A stretch of DNA of 7,380 bases, taken from assembly GCA_010028225.1 (NCBI GenBank), contig RGOY01000058.1:1-7380 (forward strand), read 5' to 3'. Below, one piece after another: positions 1 to 6,000 of the stretch. A program made the position numbers and the translations under genes. The stretch is from Actinomycetota bacterium (GTDB taxonomy: Bacteria; Actinomycetota; Actinomycetes; Nanopelagicales; Nanopelagicaceae). The notes beneath the pieces are model-generated. The model saw only the letters and a list, made by a program, of their open reading frames with translations. It was not told the origin of the DNA and ran no database searches. The stretch's first letter is position 1; each line of letters opens with the position of its first letter.

Positions 1-355
1 AGCCCGCATTTGCGCCAGAATCCGGGAGCATCGTTCTTTCGCCGCTTCGATCAACAAGCACCACCACGGTCCCGGTTGCAGCTCCAGAGACAACTATTGG
101 ATGTATAGCGATTGCTGATTCTTGGAGCTCAGCAATAAGTGCTTCACCTACTGAGTCATCTCCGATTCTCGCCAAAAGAAGTGTTGGCGTACCAATCTCG
201 TTAAGCCAACTAGCTACATTGGCTGCGGTTCCACCTCCATGAGTAGAAACCTTGGAAGGAGTATCACTGCCGTATCTGAGTTGGCTTAAGCCCTCACCAT
301 CAAGACGCACAATGACATCAAGTGCGATATCCCCGATACATAGCACTTTCGACAT
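1..355 (-). CDS. PfkB-family carbohydrate/nucleoside kinase, N-terminal part (probable pseudouridine kinase)
   Basis: The minus strand read from 355 to the window edge encodes the first 118 residues of a ribokinase/PfkB-fold kinase; the rest lies outside the window. Family marks are the opening beta strand ending in GD (residues 4-9), the glycine-rich PfkB signature GGGTAANVA at 40-48, which helps bind the sugar, ARIGDD at 62-67, and GERTML at 105-110. The ATP-binding C-terminal half and catalytic Asp are not visible. It lies 30 bp downstream of a psuG gene on the same strand. PsuK-type kinases phosphorylate pseudouridine to give the substrate of PsuG, so pseudouridine is the likely substrate, but PfkB sequences alone do not fix specificity. 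The start is uncertain. ATG at 355 has GGTGA eight bases upstream, while an in-frame GTG at 367 has AGGA four bases upstream. The visible reading frame is intact. Confidence 0.85.
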   Translation of the reverse strand, partial: MSKVLCIGDIALDVIVRLDGEGLSQLRYGSDTPSKVSTHGGGTAANVASWLNEIGTPTLLLARIGDDSVGEALIAELQESAIAIHPIVVSGAATGTVVVLVDRSGERTMLPDSGANAG

Positions 356-385
356 CGTAGAAGTCACCGCGTCCTAATCTCTCTA

Positions 386-1209
386 TTACTTCGCAAATGC
401 AACTGCGATCTTTGCAGCGAGTTCGGCATTGGATTTGATGATCTCTGTATTGATAGAGAGGGAAAGACCCTCACTTGCTTGATGGAATCGCTCAAGGATA
501 AAGGGAGTCACGGCCTTGCCTTTGATTCCTTGGTTGTGCGCTTCGGCAAGGGCTGCATCTAATAGGCGTTGATGGGTTGCCGGATCCATGGGTTTAGGTG
601 CTGGATTTGCGACGAGAAGTGCTCCACCAGATATTTGCGCACGCATCATCTCGGCAACTTCTTCTGGAGTCTCGACTCGGTACTCCAAGCGATGACCAGA
701 ATCGGCGAGGTAAAAACCAGGAAAGAAGTCGGATCGATATCCAACGACTGTGATGCTCAGAGTCTCCAAACGTTCGAGAGTCGCGGCGACATCAAGAATC
801 GATTTGACTCCCGATGAGACGACAGTTATCGGGGTGCGAGATAGCGTCGTTAAATCAGCGCTCTCGTCAAAACTCTCATTAGCTCCACGATGTACTCCGC
901 CAAGGCCACCAGTTGCGAAGAGTGAGATCCCAGCAAGCGATGCAATCTGAGCAGTAGCAGCGACAGTGGTTGCACCCCACCCTCGACGTGATGAGATAAC
1001 TGCACAATCGCGCGTTGAAGCTTTAACGACATCGTCACGCTCTGCAATGGCTTGCAGCTCGGACGTTCCTCAACTTCCTTCGCGACAGTGAGATTGCTCG
1101 GCCTTGGAAGTCCGTGCGAAATAATTGTGGATTCGAGCGCGACCACTGGTCGCTTTTGCGCCAGCGCTGTCGCTACCTCTTGCGAGAGATGCAGACTCTT
1201 CATGTCCAC
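386..1209 (-). pseudogene. psuG: Pseudouridine-5'-phosphate glycosidase, interrupted by an internal deletion and frame change
   Basis: PsuG splits pseudouridine 5'-phosphate into uracil and ribose 5-phosphate. The gene starts at GTG 1209 or at ATG 1203 two codons later. The first 48 residues match the family, with VVALESTIISHG at 22-33 carrying the conserved active-site Glu. At about 1066-1060 the homology jumps frame. The second frame resumes at ELQAIAERDDVVKAS and continues unbroken through GATTVAAT, FATGGLGGVHRG, the SSGVKSILD strand with the family's catalytic Lys, and a normal C-terminus ending at 386. Compared with the E. coli protein as I recall it, about 28 residues are missing between EVEE and ELQ, including the conserved PATI...VGL segment. 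The two frames differ by an amount that fits a deletion of 3n+1 bases (about 80-90 bp). About 274 codons remain, against a usual 300-310. No other disruption is visible, so the event is recent or is an assembly error. As read, no active enzyme would be made. Confidence 0.85.
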
Positions 1210-1235
1210 CAGTCTTTCATGGATCTATGGCGTGA

Positions 1236-1241
1236 CAAGAT
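1236..1241 (+). promoter_or_regulatory. Candidate -10 element for a leaderless phosphodiesterase transcript
   Basis: The hexamer CAAGAT is followed by six bases and then ATG 1248. No Shine-Dalgarno sequence lies ahead of that ATG. This spacing fits a leaderless transcript, which is common in actinobacteria. No good -35 element is visible, and only 38 bp separate the divergent psuG and phosphodiesterase starts, so both promoters must be packed here. This is a weak call. Confidence 0.25.
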
Positions 1242-1247
1242 GACGCT

Positions 1248-2254
1248 ATGAATGAGGCGATGACCTTCAAGCCAGCCGACCTCTCTCGTTCCATTTTCGC
1301 CTCTATGGGCTTGGCTGGCGAAGAGAACCCGTTGGAGATTGATAAGTCGCCAGGGCGCGAACTCTTCTTCCTTATTGACGGCTTTGGCCAATTTATTTTC
1401 GATGAGTTCCAGGCAGAGATTCCCACTATTGCCTCCTTTGAAGAGTTCACGAGGTTGAACGCCCATTTCCCATCTACCACCGTCACAAATCTCACCAGCA
1501 TTGGCACCGGCAGATATCCCTGTGATCACGGAATGGTCGGTTACACGATGCGGATCCCTTGGTCACAGCCCGGCACACCCGCTCTTCTCAATGGTTTGAA
1601 GTGGGATGAACGGATTGATCCATTGACGTGGCAAGCCGTCCCGACGCTCTTCGAGCGAGCGCGCTCACAGGGATTTGATGTTTCACATATTGCATCTGCG
1701 CGATATGAAGGTAGTGGATTCACTCGTGCCGCACTTCGTGGACCGAAGTACCTCTCTGCATCTTCAGATGACGAGATTATGGTTGCACTACAGAGCGCCA
1801 CGTCGAGCGAATCGCGAAGGAGTTACCTGCAGGCACCAGAGTTTGGATTACAGCTGATCACGGAATGGTCAATGCTGGTGAGAAAGTGGTCATCGGAAAG
1901 GGAAATAACTTGATGGATGAAGTGGAAATCCTTGGTGGAGAGCCACGTGCTCGAAATTTATATCTCAAGCGTGACTCGCAGGGTCTTATTGATGAGAGTG
2001 CCTTGGTTCGAGTGAAGCAGCGCTGGTCTGAATTCTTCGGAGACCGGATAGAGATCCTCACTCCTGAGCAGGGTTACGGACCCTCTCTCGATTCACGAGT
2101 GCGATCAAGAATCGGGGAGATCATCATCGTCCCGAGGGATCAGACCATTTTGATTGAGCCAGAGCGAGAAGAGTCCCAGATGAGAATGGTGGGTCACCAC
2201 GGTTCAACGACTCAGGCGGAGATTGCAATTCCGCTTCGAGTAATGAAGCTCTAG
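1248..2254 (+). pseudogene. Nucleotide pyrophosphatase/phosphodiesterase (alkaline phosphatase superfamily), interrupted by an internal deletion and frame change
   Basis: This family hydrolyses phosphodiester or pyrophosphate bonds using two metal ions and a threonine nucleophile. The first frame, from ATG 1248, shows FLIDGFG (metal-binding Asp44), FPSTTVTNLTSIGTG (74-88, with Thr78 as likely nucleophile) and the following YPCDHGMVGY. Homology runs to about residue 184 (near base 1800). A different frame then takes over, reading HVERIAKELPAGTRVWITADHGM with the metal-binding Asp and His of ADHG (near 1854-1862), then LGGEPRARNLY, and finally GHHGSTTQAEIAIPL with the last metal-binding His. 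The usual block between these parts, which holds the conserved Asp...GH metal ligands of a YxxLDxxGH-type motif, is absent. I estimate 35-45 residues lost, and the frame offset fits 3n+1 bases. Each half stays open, so the lesion is recent or artefactual. The product as read would lack two metal ligands. The gene converges on sepH, and phosphatases of this type sit near sepH in other actinobacteria as I recall. Confidence 0.85.
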
Positions 2255-3135
2255 TTATTACCCTCTGGCCTTTTACCGCCAGGTCCGAACATAATGTCAT
2301 CCCACGAGGGAATCGAAATCTTTCGAGTTACGCCGTCACGTCGTGCATCACTTGGAATCTCATCGACCGCGAGCTGATCATCGAAGATCTCTTCGATTTC
2401 TTCGTCCGCCGACTTCTCATCCTCGATCGATTCATGAGCGAAAAGTTCTTCAACTTCAGCCGAACTCTCACTGCTCTCAATCGGGTTACTACGGATAGAG
2501 ATCAATCTCGGTGGCGTAGCGGCTTCACTCTCAGGGCGAAGCGATCGAATCGTGGAATCGGTTCGATGTTGAATCGGTTCCTCGCCAAATATCCAACGCG
2601 CACCATCATCGAAACTCTTGATACTTCGCTTGACCTGGTCAAATGTCCAAGATGCCGAGCCTTCGCCATCTCTGGTCGGATAGAGAAGAGTCAGATGCCA
2701 ACTTCCATCATCGTTTCTGAATGCATTCCACGAGGTTGCCTTCATCTCAACTCCGCGGGGTACAAGACGCTCGGCTACGACCTCCAGAAGTGGAGGTTCG
2801 CCTTTTCGAATACTTACTTTATGAGCGAGGGAGATGATGTATGAACGTTCCTGCAGGATCGGTGCCGAGAATCGTTCGACTTTCTCGATGGAGACTCCGC
2901 CGCGATCTGCGATTGATTCCATGCTTTCGCCGGCGCGAAGGCGCGCCTGGATCTCTTTAATGCTGATGGACTCTTCTCGCACATCATCCTCCGAAACGAC
3001 TGCAGAGAGTCGTGGTTGATTGATCAAACTCTTGAGGTGGTCAGTGACCCTGAGCGCATAAGAGTTGCCGTCAAGATCGAGTAGTTCGATTGATTCACCG
3101 TCGCTGCTGCGACCAACTGTCCGTAGGTCTTTCAT
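2251..3135 (-). CDS. sepH: Septation protein SepH (DUF3071), FtsZ regulator
   Basis: SepH is an actinobacterial cell-division protein that binds FtsZ and promotes assembly of its filaments. The protein has 294 residues from ATG 3135. The N-terminal DUF3071 domain opens MKDLRTVGRSSDGESIELL, as in Streptomyces SepH. A helix-turn-helix-like segment follows at about 57-95 (IKEIQARLRAGESMESIA...GVSIEKVERF), then the W...FRNDDGSWHLTLLY and ASWTFD blocks. A long acidic, Ser/Glu-rich, probably disordered linker follows. The C-terminus carries the conserved IPSWDDIMFG motif at about 275-284. The frame stays open 57 codons further upstream, but that extension is antisense to the neighbouring phosphatase and has no family resemblance, so 3135 is the better start; ATG 3153 is also possible. 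No strong Shine-Dalgarno sequence precedes it. The gene diverges from the inositol-monophosphatase gene with a 58 bp gap. Its TAG stop shares a CTAG palindrome with the convergent phosphodiesterase stop. Domain content is complete. Confidence 0.93.
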   Translation of the reverse strand: MKDLRTVGRSSDGESIELLDLDGNSYALRVTDHLKSLINQPRLSAVVSEDDVREESISIKEIQARLRAGESMESIADRGGVSIEKVERFSAPILQERSYIISLAHKVSIRKGEPPLLEVVAERLVPRGVEMKATSWNAFRNDDGSWHLTLLYPTRDGEGSASWTFDQVKRSIKSFDDGARWIFGEEPIQHRTDSTIRSLRPESEAATPPRLISIRSNPIESSESSAEVEELFAHESIEDEKSADEEIEEIFDDQLAVDEIPSDARRDGVTRKISIPSWDDIMFGPGGKRPEGNN

Positions 3136-3156
3136 CAGAGCCAAGATTGCCATAGG

Positions 3157-3162
3157 AGTATG
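3157..3162 (-). promoter_or_regulatory. Candidate -10 element for sepH
   Basis: On the minus strand this reads CATACT, a fair -10 hexamer, placed so that transcription would begin about 15 bases before ATG 3135. The -35 position (CCTTTC, minus strand) is poor. It lies in the short divergent gap shared with the inositol-monophosphatase gene. Weak call. Confidence 0.22.
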
Positions 3163-3180
3163 GCCTCTCGTGGCATCGTG

Positions 3181-3186
3181 AAAGGA
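3181..3186 (+). promoter_or_regulatory. Ribosome binding site of the inositol-monophosphatase gene
   Basis: AAAGGA lies seven bases before ATG 3194, a good Shine-Dalgarno match and spacing. It supports 3194 as the start. Confidence 0.7.
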
Positions 3187-3193
3187 TGTCGTC

Positions 3194-3943
3194 ATGGATC
3201 TGCTGAAATTGGCGCTCGAGAGCGCGATAGCTGCCGGAAGAATCCTGATGGATCGTCCCTCGGCATTTGAGATTTCGACCAAGTCCTCCGCTATAGATAT
3301 TGCCACGCAGATGGATCAATCGGCCGAAAATCTGATTGTCGAACGAATCCGTAGTGCAAGACCAGACGATGCAATTGTGGGAGAAGAGGGTGCGAAAGTA
3401 ACTGGCAGTTCTGGGATTCGATGGGTAATAGATCCACTCGACGGAACCGTCAATTACCTCTATGGATTACCTGGTTGGTGTGTATCCGTAGCCGCCAAAG
3501 ATCAGAATGGTTCATTGGTCGGTGTTGTCCATGCACCATCGCTGGGAATGACCTGGCAGGCAGAGCGCGGAGGCGGAGCGTTCCTCAATGGAAAAAAGAT
3601 TGCTACCTCCCACGTTGCAGAACTTGATAAGGCTCTGATCGCAACTGGATTTTCTTACTCTCGCGAAGTGAGGCAGGGACAAGCAGAGGCAATCAAGAAG
3701 TTGATTCCGCTATGTCGAGATATTCGAAGGTTAGGAGCCGCTGCGGTAGATCTCTGTCATATCGCATCGGGCGGAGTAGATGGATATTTCGAAGTCGGCT
3801 TGAAGGAGTGGGACTTGGCGGCAGGCGCTCTCATTGCGACAGAAGCAGGGGCGCGTGTGACAGGTGGTGAAAGCGATGACGTCATGGTTATTGCTGCCAA
3901 TCCAAAGCTGCACCAGCTCCTGCAAGATTTTCTCGGAGCCTGA
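3194..3943 (+). CDS. Inositol-1-monophosphatase family protein
   Basis: This is a 249-residue, full-length member of the Mg-dependent sugar phosphatase family (IMPase/SuhB/CysQ/histidinol-phosphatase group), which removes phosphate from small sugar or polyol phosphates in the cytoplasm. All family motifs are present: DIATQMD at 35-41, GEEG at 63-66 (metal ligand Glu64), WVIDPLDGTVNY at 77-88 (ligands Asp80 and Asp83), the RRLGAAAVDLCHIASGGVDGYFE stretch at 178-200, and EWDLAAG at 205-211 (ligand Asp207). No residue seen here separates inositol phosphate from histidinol phosphate, fructose 1,6-bisphosphate or PAP as substrate. In actinobacteria inositol monophosphatase activity feeds phosphatidylinositol and mycothiol synthesis, so a free-inositol role is reasonable but inferred. 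The gene diverges from sepH and is followed after 123 bp by rplS in the same direction. The start is supported by AAAGGA at 3181. Confidence 0.93.
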   Translation: MDLLKLALESAIAAGRILMDRPSAFEISTKSSAIDIATQMDQSAENLIVERIRSARPDDAIVGEEGAKVTGSSGIRWVIDPLDGTVNYLYGLPGWCVSVAAKDQNGSLVGVVHAPSLGMTWQAERGGGAFLNGKKIATSHVAELDKALIATGFSYSREVRQGQAEAIKKLIPLCRDIRRLGAAAVDLCHIASGGVDGYFEVGLKEWDLAAGALIATEAGARVTGGESDDVMVIAANPKLHQLLQDFLGA

Positions 3944-3981
3944 TTCGCGCAAATTTGGGCCATTTAAAGGCGGATTCGCGC
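3942..3981. repeat. Nine-base direct repeat GATTCGCGC (two copies)
   Basis: GATTCGCGC occurs at 3942-3950, overlapping the phosphatase stop codon, and again at 3973-3981, three helical turns apart (31 bp start to start). It lies upstream of the rplS leader and could be a protein binding site or coincidence. Confidence 0.4.
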
Positions 3982-3988
3982 TCAGAGC

Positions 3989-4058
3989 CTTCGCTGTGGC
4001 AAGATACGCGGGTTCTAGACCCCTTATTGGGTCACTATCAATGACAGTGAAAGCGAAG
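3989..4058 (+). promoter_or_regulatory. Structured leader upstream of rplS, candidate translational control region
   Basis: The 123 bp gap before rplS contains several pairings. CTTCGCT at 3989-3995 is perfectly complementary to AGCGAAG at 4052-4058, which overlaps the rplS ribosome binding site. Inside this closing stem is a hairpin, GACCC (4018-4022) with GGGTC (4029-4033), loop CTTATT. A rival hairpin, TCACT (4032-4036) with AGTGA (4046-4050), shares bases with the first, so the two exclude each other. Ribosomal protein genes, including rplS in Bacillus, often carry autoregulatory leaders, so control by L19 is plausible, but I do not recognise a known RNA family. A CAAGAT hexamer at 4000-4005 could be a -10 element. 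If transcription starts there, the 3989-3995 arm would not be in the RNA and the long pairing would not form. The rplS promoter is therefore unresolved. Confidence 0.35.
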
Positions 4059-4061
4059 AGG
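4055..4061 (+). promoter_or_regulatory. Ribosome binding site of rplS
   Basis: GAAGAGG lies five bases before ATG 4067 and fixes the rplS start. Its first four bases are part of the possible long-range stem with 3989-3995, so folding could hide it. Confidence 0.65.
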
Positions 4062-4066
4062 TTCTC

Positions 4067-4567
4067 ATGAATGTCCTAGATAAAGTCGATGGCGCATCAC
4101 TGCGCAAGGACGTTCCTGCCTTCCGAGCTGGCGATGAACTCAAAGTTCACGTTCGAGTCATTGAGGGAAACAAGAGCCGCGTTCAGGTTTTCCAGGGTGT
4201 TGTCATTGCCCGTCAAGGATCTGGCATTCGTGAGACTTTCACTGTTCGAAAAATTTCTTATGGAGTAGGCGTTGAGAGGATTTTTCCGGTTCATGCGCCA
4301 GTCATTGAGAAGATCGAAGTAGTTCGTCGTGGTGAAGTTCGACGAGCAAAGCTTTACTTCCTCAGAGATCTTCGAGGCAAGGCTGCGAAGATTCGTGAGC
4401 GCCGTGGTGCAGAGGAGCTTGTCCCATCCACTGGCACTGCTGTCACTGAAGAAGAGGTCAAGGCAGTTCTCGATGAAGTTCCAGCCTTGGAGACCAGCGA
4501 AGAAGTAGCAGAAGTCTCCGCTGAGACCGCTCCAGAGGAAATCACAGCTGAGGAAACCAAGGCGTAA
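4067..4567 (+). CDS. rplS: 50S ribosomal protein L19 (bL19) with acidic C-terminal extension
   Basis: bL19 is a large-subunit protein at the interface with the 30S subunit. Residues 1-113 are a textbook L19: DVPAFRAGDELKVHVRVIEG at 15-34, QVFQGVVIARQGSG at 40-53, RETFTVRKISYGVGVERIFPVHAP at 55-78, and RRAKLYFLRDLRGKAAKI at 92-109. Actinobacterial homologues normally end soon after this, near 115 residues. This one continues to 166 with a tail of about 50 residues that is rich in Glu, Ala, Thr and Val and nearly free of basic residues. The tail is in frame, with no stop or frame break between it and the core, so it looks like a genuine extension, probably disordered. The gene has its own leader and ribosome binding site and is followed by lepB after 58 bp. 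In many actinobacteria trmD lies upstream; here it does not. Confidence 0.97.
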   Translation: MNVLDKVDGASLRKDVPAFRAGDELKVHVRVIEGNKSRVQVFQGVVIARQGSGIRETFTVRKISYGVGVERIFPVHAPVIEKIEVVRRGEVRRAKLYFLRDLRGKAAKIRERRGAEELVPSTGTAVTEEEVKAVLDEVPALETSEEVAEVSAETAPEEITAEETKA

Positions 4568-4590
4568 TCCTCCTCTTGAGTAGCCCTACT

Positions 4591-4618
4591 TTGAGTGGGC
4601 GAGAAGGGGTCGTACCGT
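4591..4618 (+). promoter_or_regulatory. Probable lepB promoter giving a leaderless mRNA
   Basis: TTGAGT (4591-4596) as -35 and TACCGT (4613-4618) as -10 are separated by 16 bp. TACCGT fits the TANNNT pattern of actinobacterial housekeeping promoters. Seven bases separate it from ATG 4626, so transcription would start at or next to the start codon. AGGGGA at 4619-4624 ends only one base before the ATG, too close for a normal Shine-Dalgarno site, which fits leaderless translation. Confidence 0.45.
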
Positions 4619-4625
4619 AGGGGAC

Positions 4626-5321
4626 ATGGCCAAAGAAAAGCGCGGTTCACTGATACGTGAATTCCCGATGCTTGTGGTCGTCGCAGTAATCGTCTCCATC
4701 ATCATCAAAACTTTTTTGGTCCAGTTCTTTTATATCCCGTCTGGATCGATGGAGAACACACTCCTGATCAATGACCGCGTCGCAGTGAACAAGCTAGGTG
4801 CCTTCTTCACCGATGTGAAGCGTGGTGAGGTAGTGGTCTTTCGTGATACCGCCGGATGGCTCACTCCCGAGTCTGTGGAGTCTGGTACAGGCATTCGAGA
4901 TAGGTTCAAGTCTGCGCTGGTTTTCATCGGCATCCTTCCTGATCCCGCAAAGCAATACCTGATCAAGCGAGTGATTGGGGTAGGCGGGGACCGAATTCTC
5001 TGTTGTGATGCGCAAAAGCGACTTACCGTAAATGGAATTGCAATCGATGAGCCCTACATTTTCCCAGGCGATGCAGCCAGTGACTCAGACTTTGATGTCA
5101 CAGTGCCAGAAGGTTTCATCTGGGTGATGGGGGACCATCGTGGCGCAAGCGCTGATTCGCGATTTCATACCGATGATGCCAATAAGGGATTTGTCCCGCT
5201 CGATGCTGTCACGGGAAGAGCCTTCGCAGTGGTCTGGCCGATCAAGAACTTTTCTTTCCTCTCTTCGCACAACGGTCTCGTAGAAGAGAACTCAACTTCC
5301 GCTCCAACAACCGAAAAATGA
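4626..5321 (+). CDS. lepB: Signal peptidase I (type I leader peptidase)
   Basis: LepB cuts signal peptides from exported proteins on the outer face of the cytoplasmic membrane, using a Ser/Lys catalytic pair (family S26). The 231-residue protein has a short basic N-terminus (MAKEKRG), one membrane helix at about 14-33, then the box with the nucleophile, IPSGSMENTL at 37-46 (Ser41). RGEVVVFRD follows at 66-74, then the catalytic lysine in YLIKRVIGVGGD at 111-122 (Lys114), and box E GDHRGASADSR at 169-179. Length and order are normal for an actinobacterial single-spanning signal peptidase. An insertion at about 78-108 (TPESVESGTG...IGILPDP) is typical of actinobacterial LepB. It lies between rplS and rnhB, the same order as in Mycobacterium. 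rnhB starts 22 bp after the stop. Confidence 0.96.
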   Translation: MAKEKRGSLIREFPMLVVVAVIVSIIIKTFLVQFFYIPSGSMENTLLINDRVAVNKLGAFFTDVKRGEVVVFRDTAGWLTPESVESGTGIRDRFKSALVFIGILPDPAKQYLIKRVIGVGGDRILCCDAQKRLTVNGIAIDEPYIFPGDAASDSDFDVTVPEGFIWVMGDHRGASADSRFHTDDANKGFVPLDAVTGRAFAVVWPIKNFSFLSSHNGLVEENSTSAPTTEK

Positions 5322-5343
5322 TGTGAAGGTCGGTTAAAAGACA

Positions 5344-5943
5344 GTGATCGAACCATCACTCTTTGCGCAAGGTTTTGATCTGATAGCGGGAGTCGATGAA
5401 GCAGGACGAGGTGCATGTGCCGGGCCGTTGATTGCAGCATCGGTTGCACTTGATAGAAGTTCTCCACTGCTTGAACTTGGGGTACTCGATAGCAAAGCTC
5501 TCTCGCCAGCACGACGAGAGGAACTCTTCAATCTCATCCTCGCCAGTTCTCGGGCCACACATGTCATCGAGATCAGTTCGCAGGAGATCGATCACTTTGG
5601 TTTGCAGGCTATGAATATCTCGGCAATGAGAAGGGCAGTGGCTGGCCTTGGGATTGAGATTGACTATCTGATAAGTGATGGCTATCCCGTTACAGGAGTG
5701 AGCATGCCAACGTTAGCGATGTTCAAAGGGGATTCGCTCTCGGTTGCGGTCGGCGCGGCATCGATTGTCGCAAAAGTGACGAGGGATCGAATCATGATGG
5801 AGATGGAGAAGAAATTTCCGGGGTATGGATTCGGATCCCATAAAGGATATTCCTCTGCTTCCCATATGAAAGCCATCTCAGATCTAGGTGTAACTGAGAT
5901 TCATAGAACTTCGTATCGAAATGTCTCCGCGCTACTCAAGTAG
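5344..5943 (+). CDS. rnhB: Ribonuclease HII
   Basis: RNase HII cuts the RNA strand of RNA/DNA hybrids and nicks at single ribonucleotides left in DNA, starting ribonucleotide excision repair. The 199-residue product holds the full DEDD active site: Asp18 and Glu19 in AGVDEAGRG (with the GRG substrate-sensing loop at 21-23), Asp112 in LISDGYP, and Asp130 in FKGD. GAASIVAKVTRD at 137-148 and the GYGFGSHKGY segment at 160-169 are also typical. The start is GTG 5344. An in-frame TAA three codons upstream rules out a longer form. There is no clear Shine-Dalgarno sequence at normal spacing (GAAGG lies 14 bases away), so translation may depend on the lepB stop 22 bp upstream. Confidence 0.96.
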   Translation: MIEPSLFAQGFDLIAGVDEAGRGACAGPLIAASVALDRSSPLLELGVLDSKALSPARREELFNLILASSRATHVIEISSQEIDHFGLQAMNISAMRRAVAGLGIEIDYLISDGYPVTGVSMPTLAMFKGDSLSVAVGAASIVAKVTRDRIMMEMEKKFPGYGFGSHKGYSSASHMKAISDLGVTEIHRTSYRNVSALLK

Positions 5944-6000
5944 TTAAGGCGAAAATCCACAACTGAAAAGCATTCACAGCTTTCTTGCCGGCCAGGCTCA

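Noticed and set aside
386..1209. Two separate small genes instead of a broken psuG
   Set aside because: Both parts align in order to one PsuG protein, and the second part has no suitable start near its homology boundary.
1200..1529. Minus-strand open frames of about 100 residues across the start of the phosphodiesterase gene
   Set aside because: They are shadows of a strand with clear family motifs and show no recognisable domain.
1248..2254. Programmed frameshift as the explanation for the two-frame phosphodiesterase
   Set aside because: A frameshift alone would not remove the conserved metal-binding block. Sequence is missing as well as out of frame.
2434..2844. Plus-strand open frame of 136 residues opposite sepH
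   Set aside because: It is antisense to a gene with strong family evidence, has no motifs, and reflects codon bias of the opposite strand.
3136..3306. A 57-codon N-terminal extension of sepH in the same open frame
   Set aside because: It is fully antisense to the start of the inositol-monophosphatase gene beyond 3194, has no SepH resemblance, and SepH proteins begin at the MKDLRTVG-like sequence.
4583..4600. Possible terminator after rplS, GCCC-T-AC paired with GT-GGGC
   Set aside because: The stem is short and bulged, no run of T follows, and the segment overlaps the better-supported lepB -35 element.
5967..5983. Hairpin AAAGC/GCTTT between rnhB and yraN
   Set aside because: Only five mostly A-T pairs and no T tract; too weak to call a terminator or regulatory RNA.
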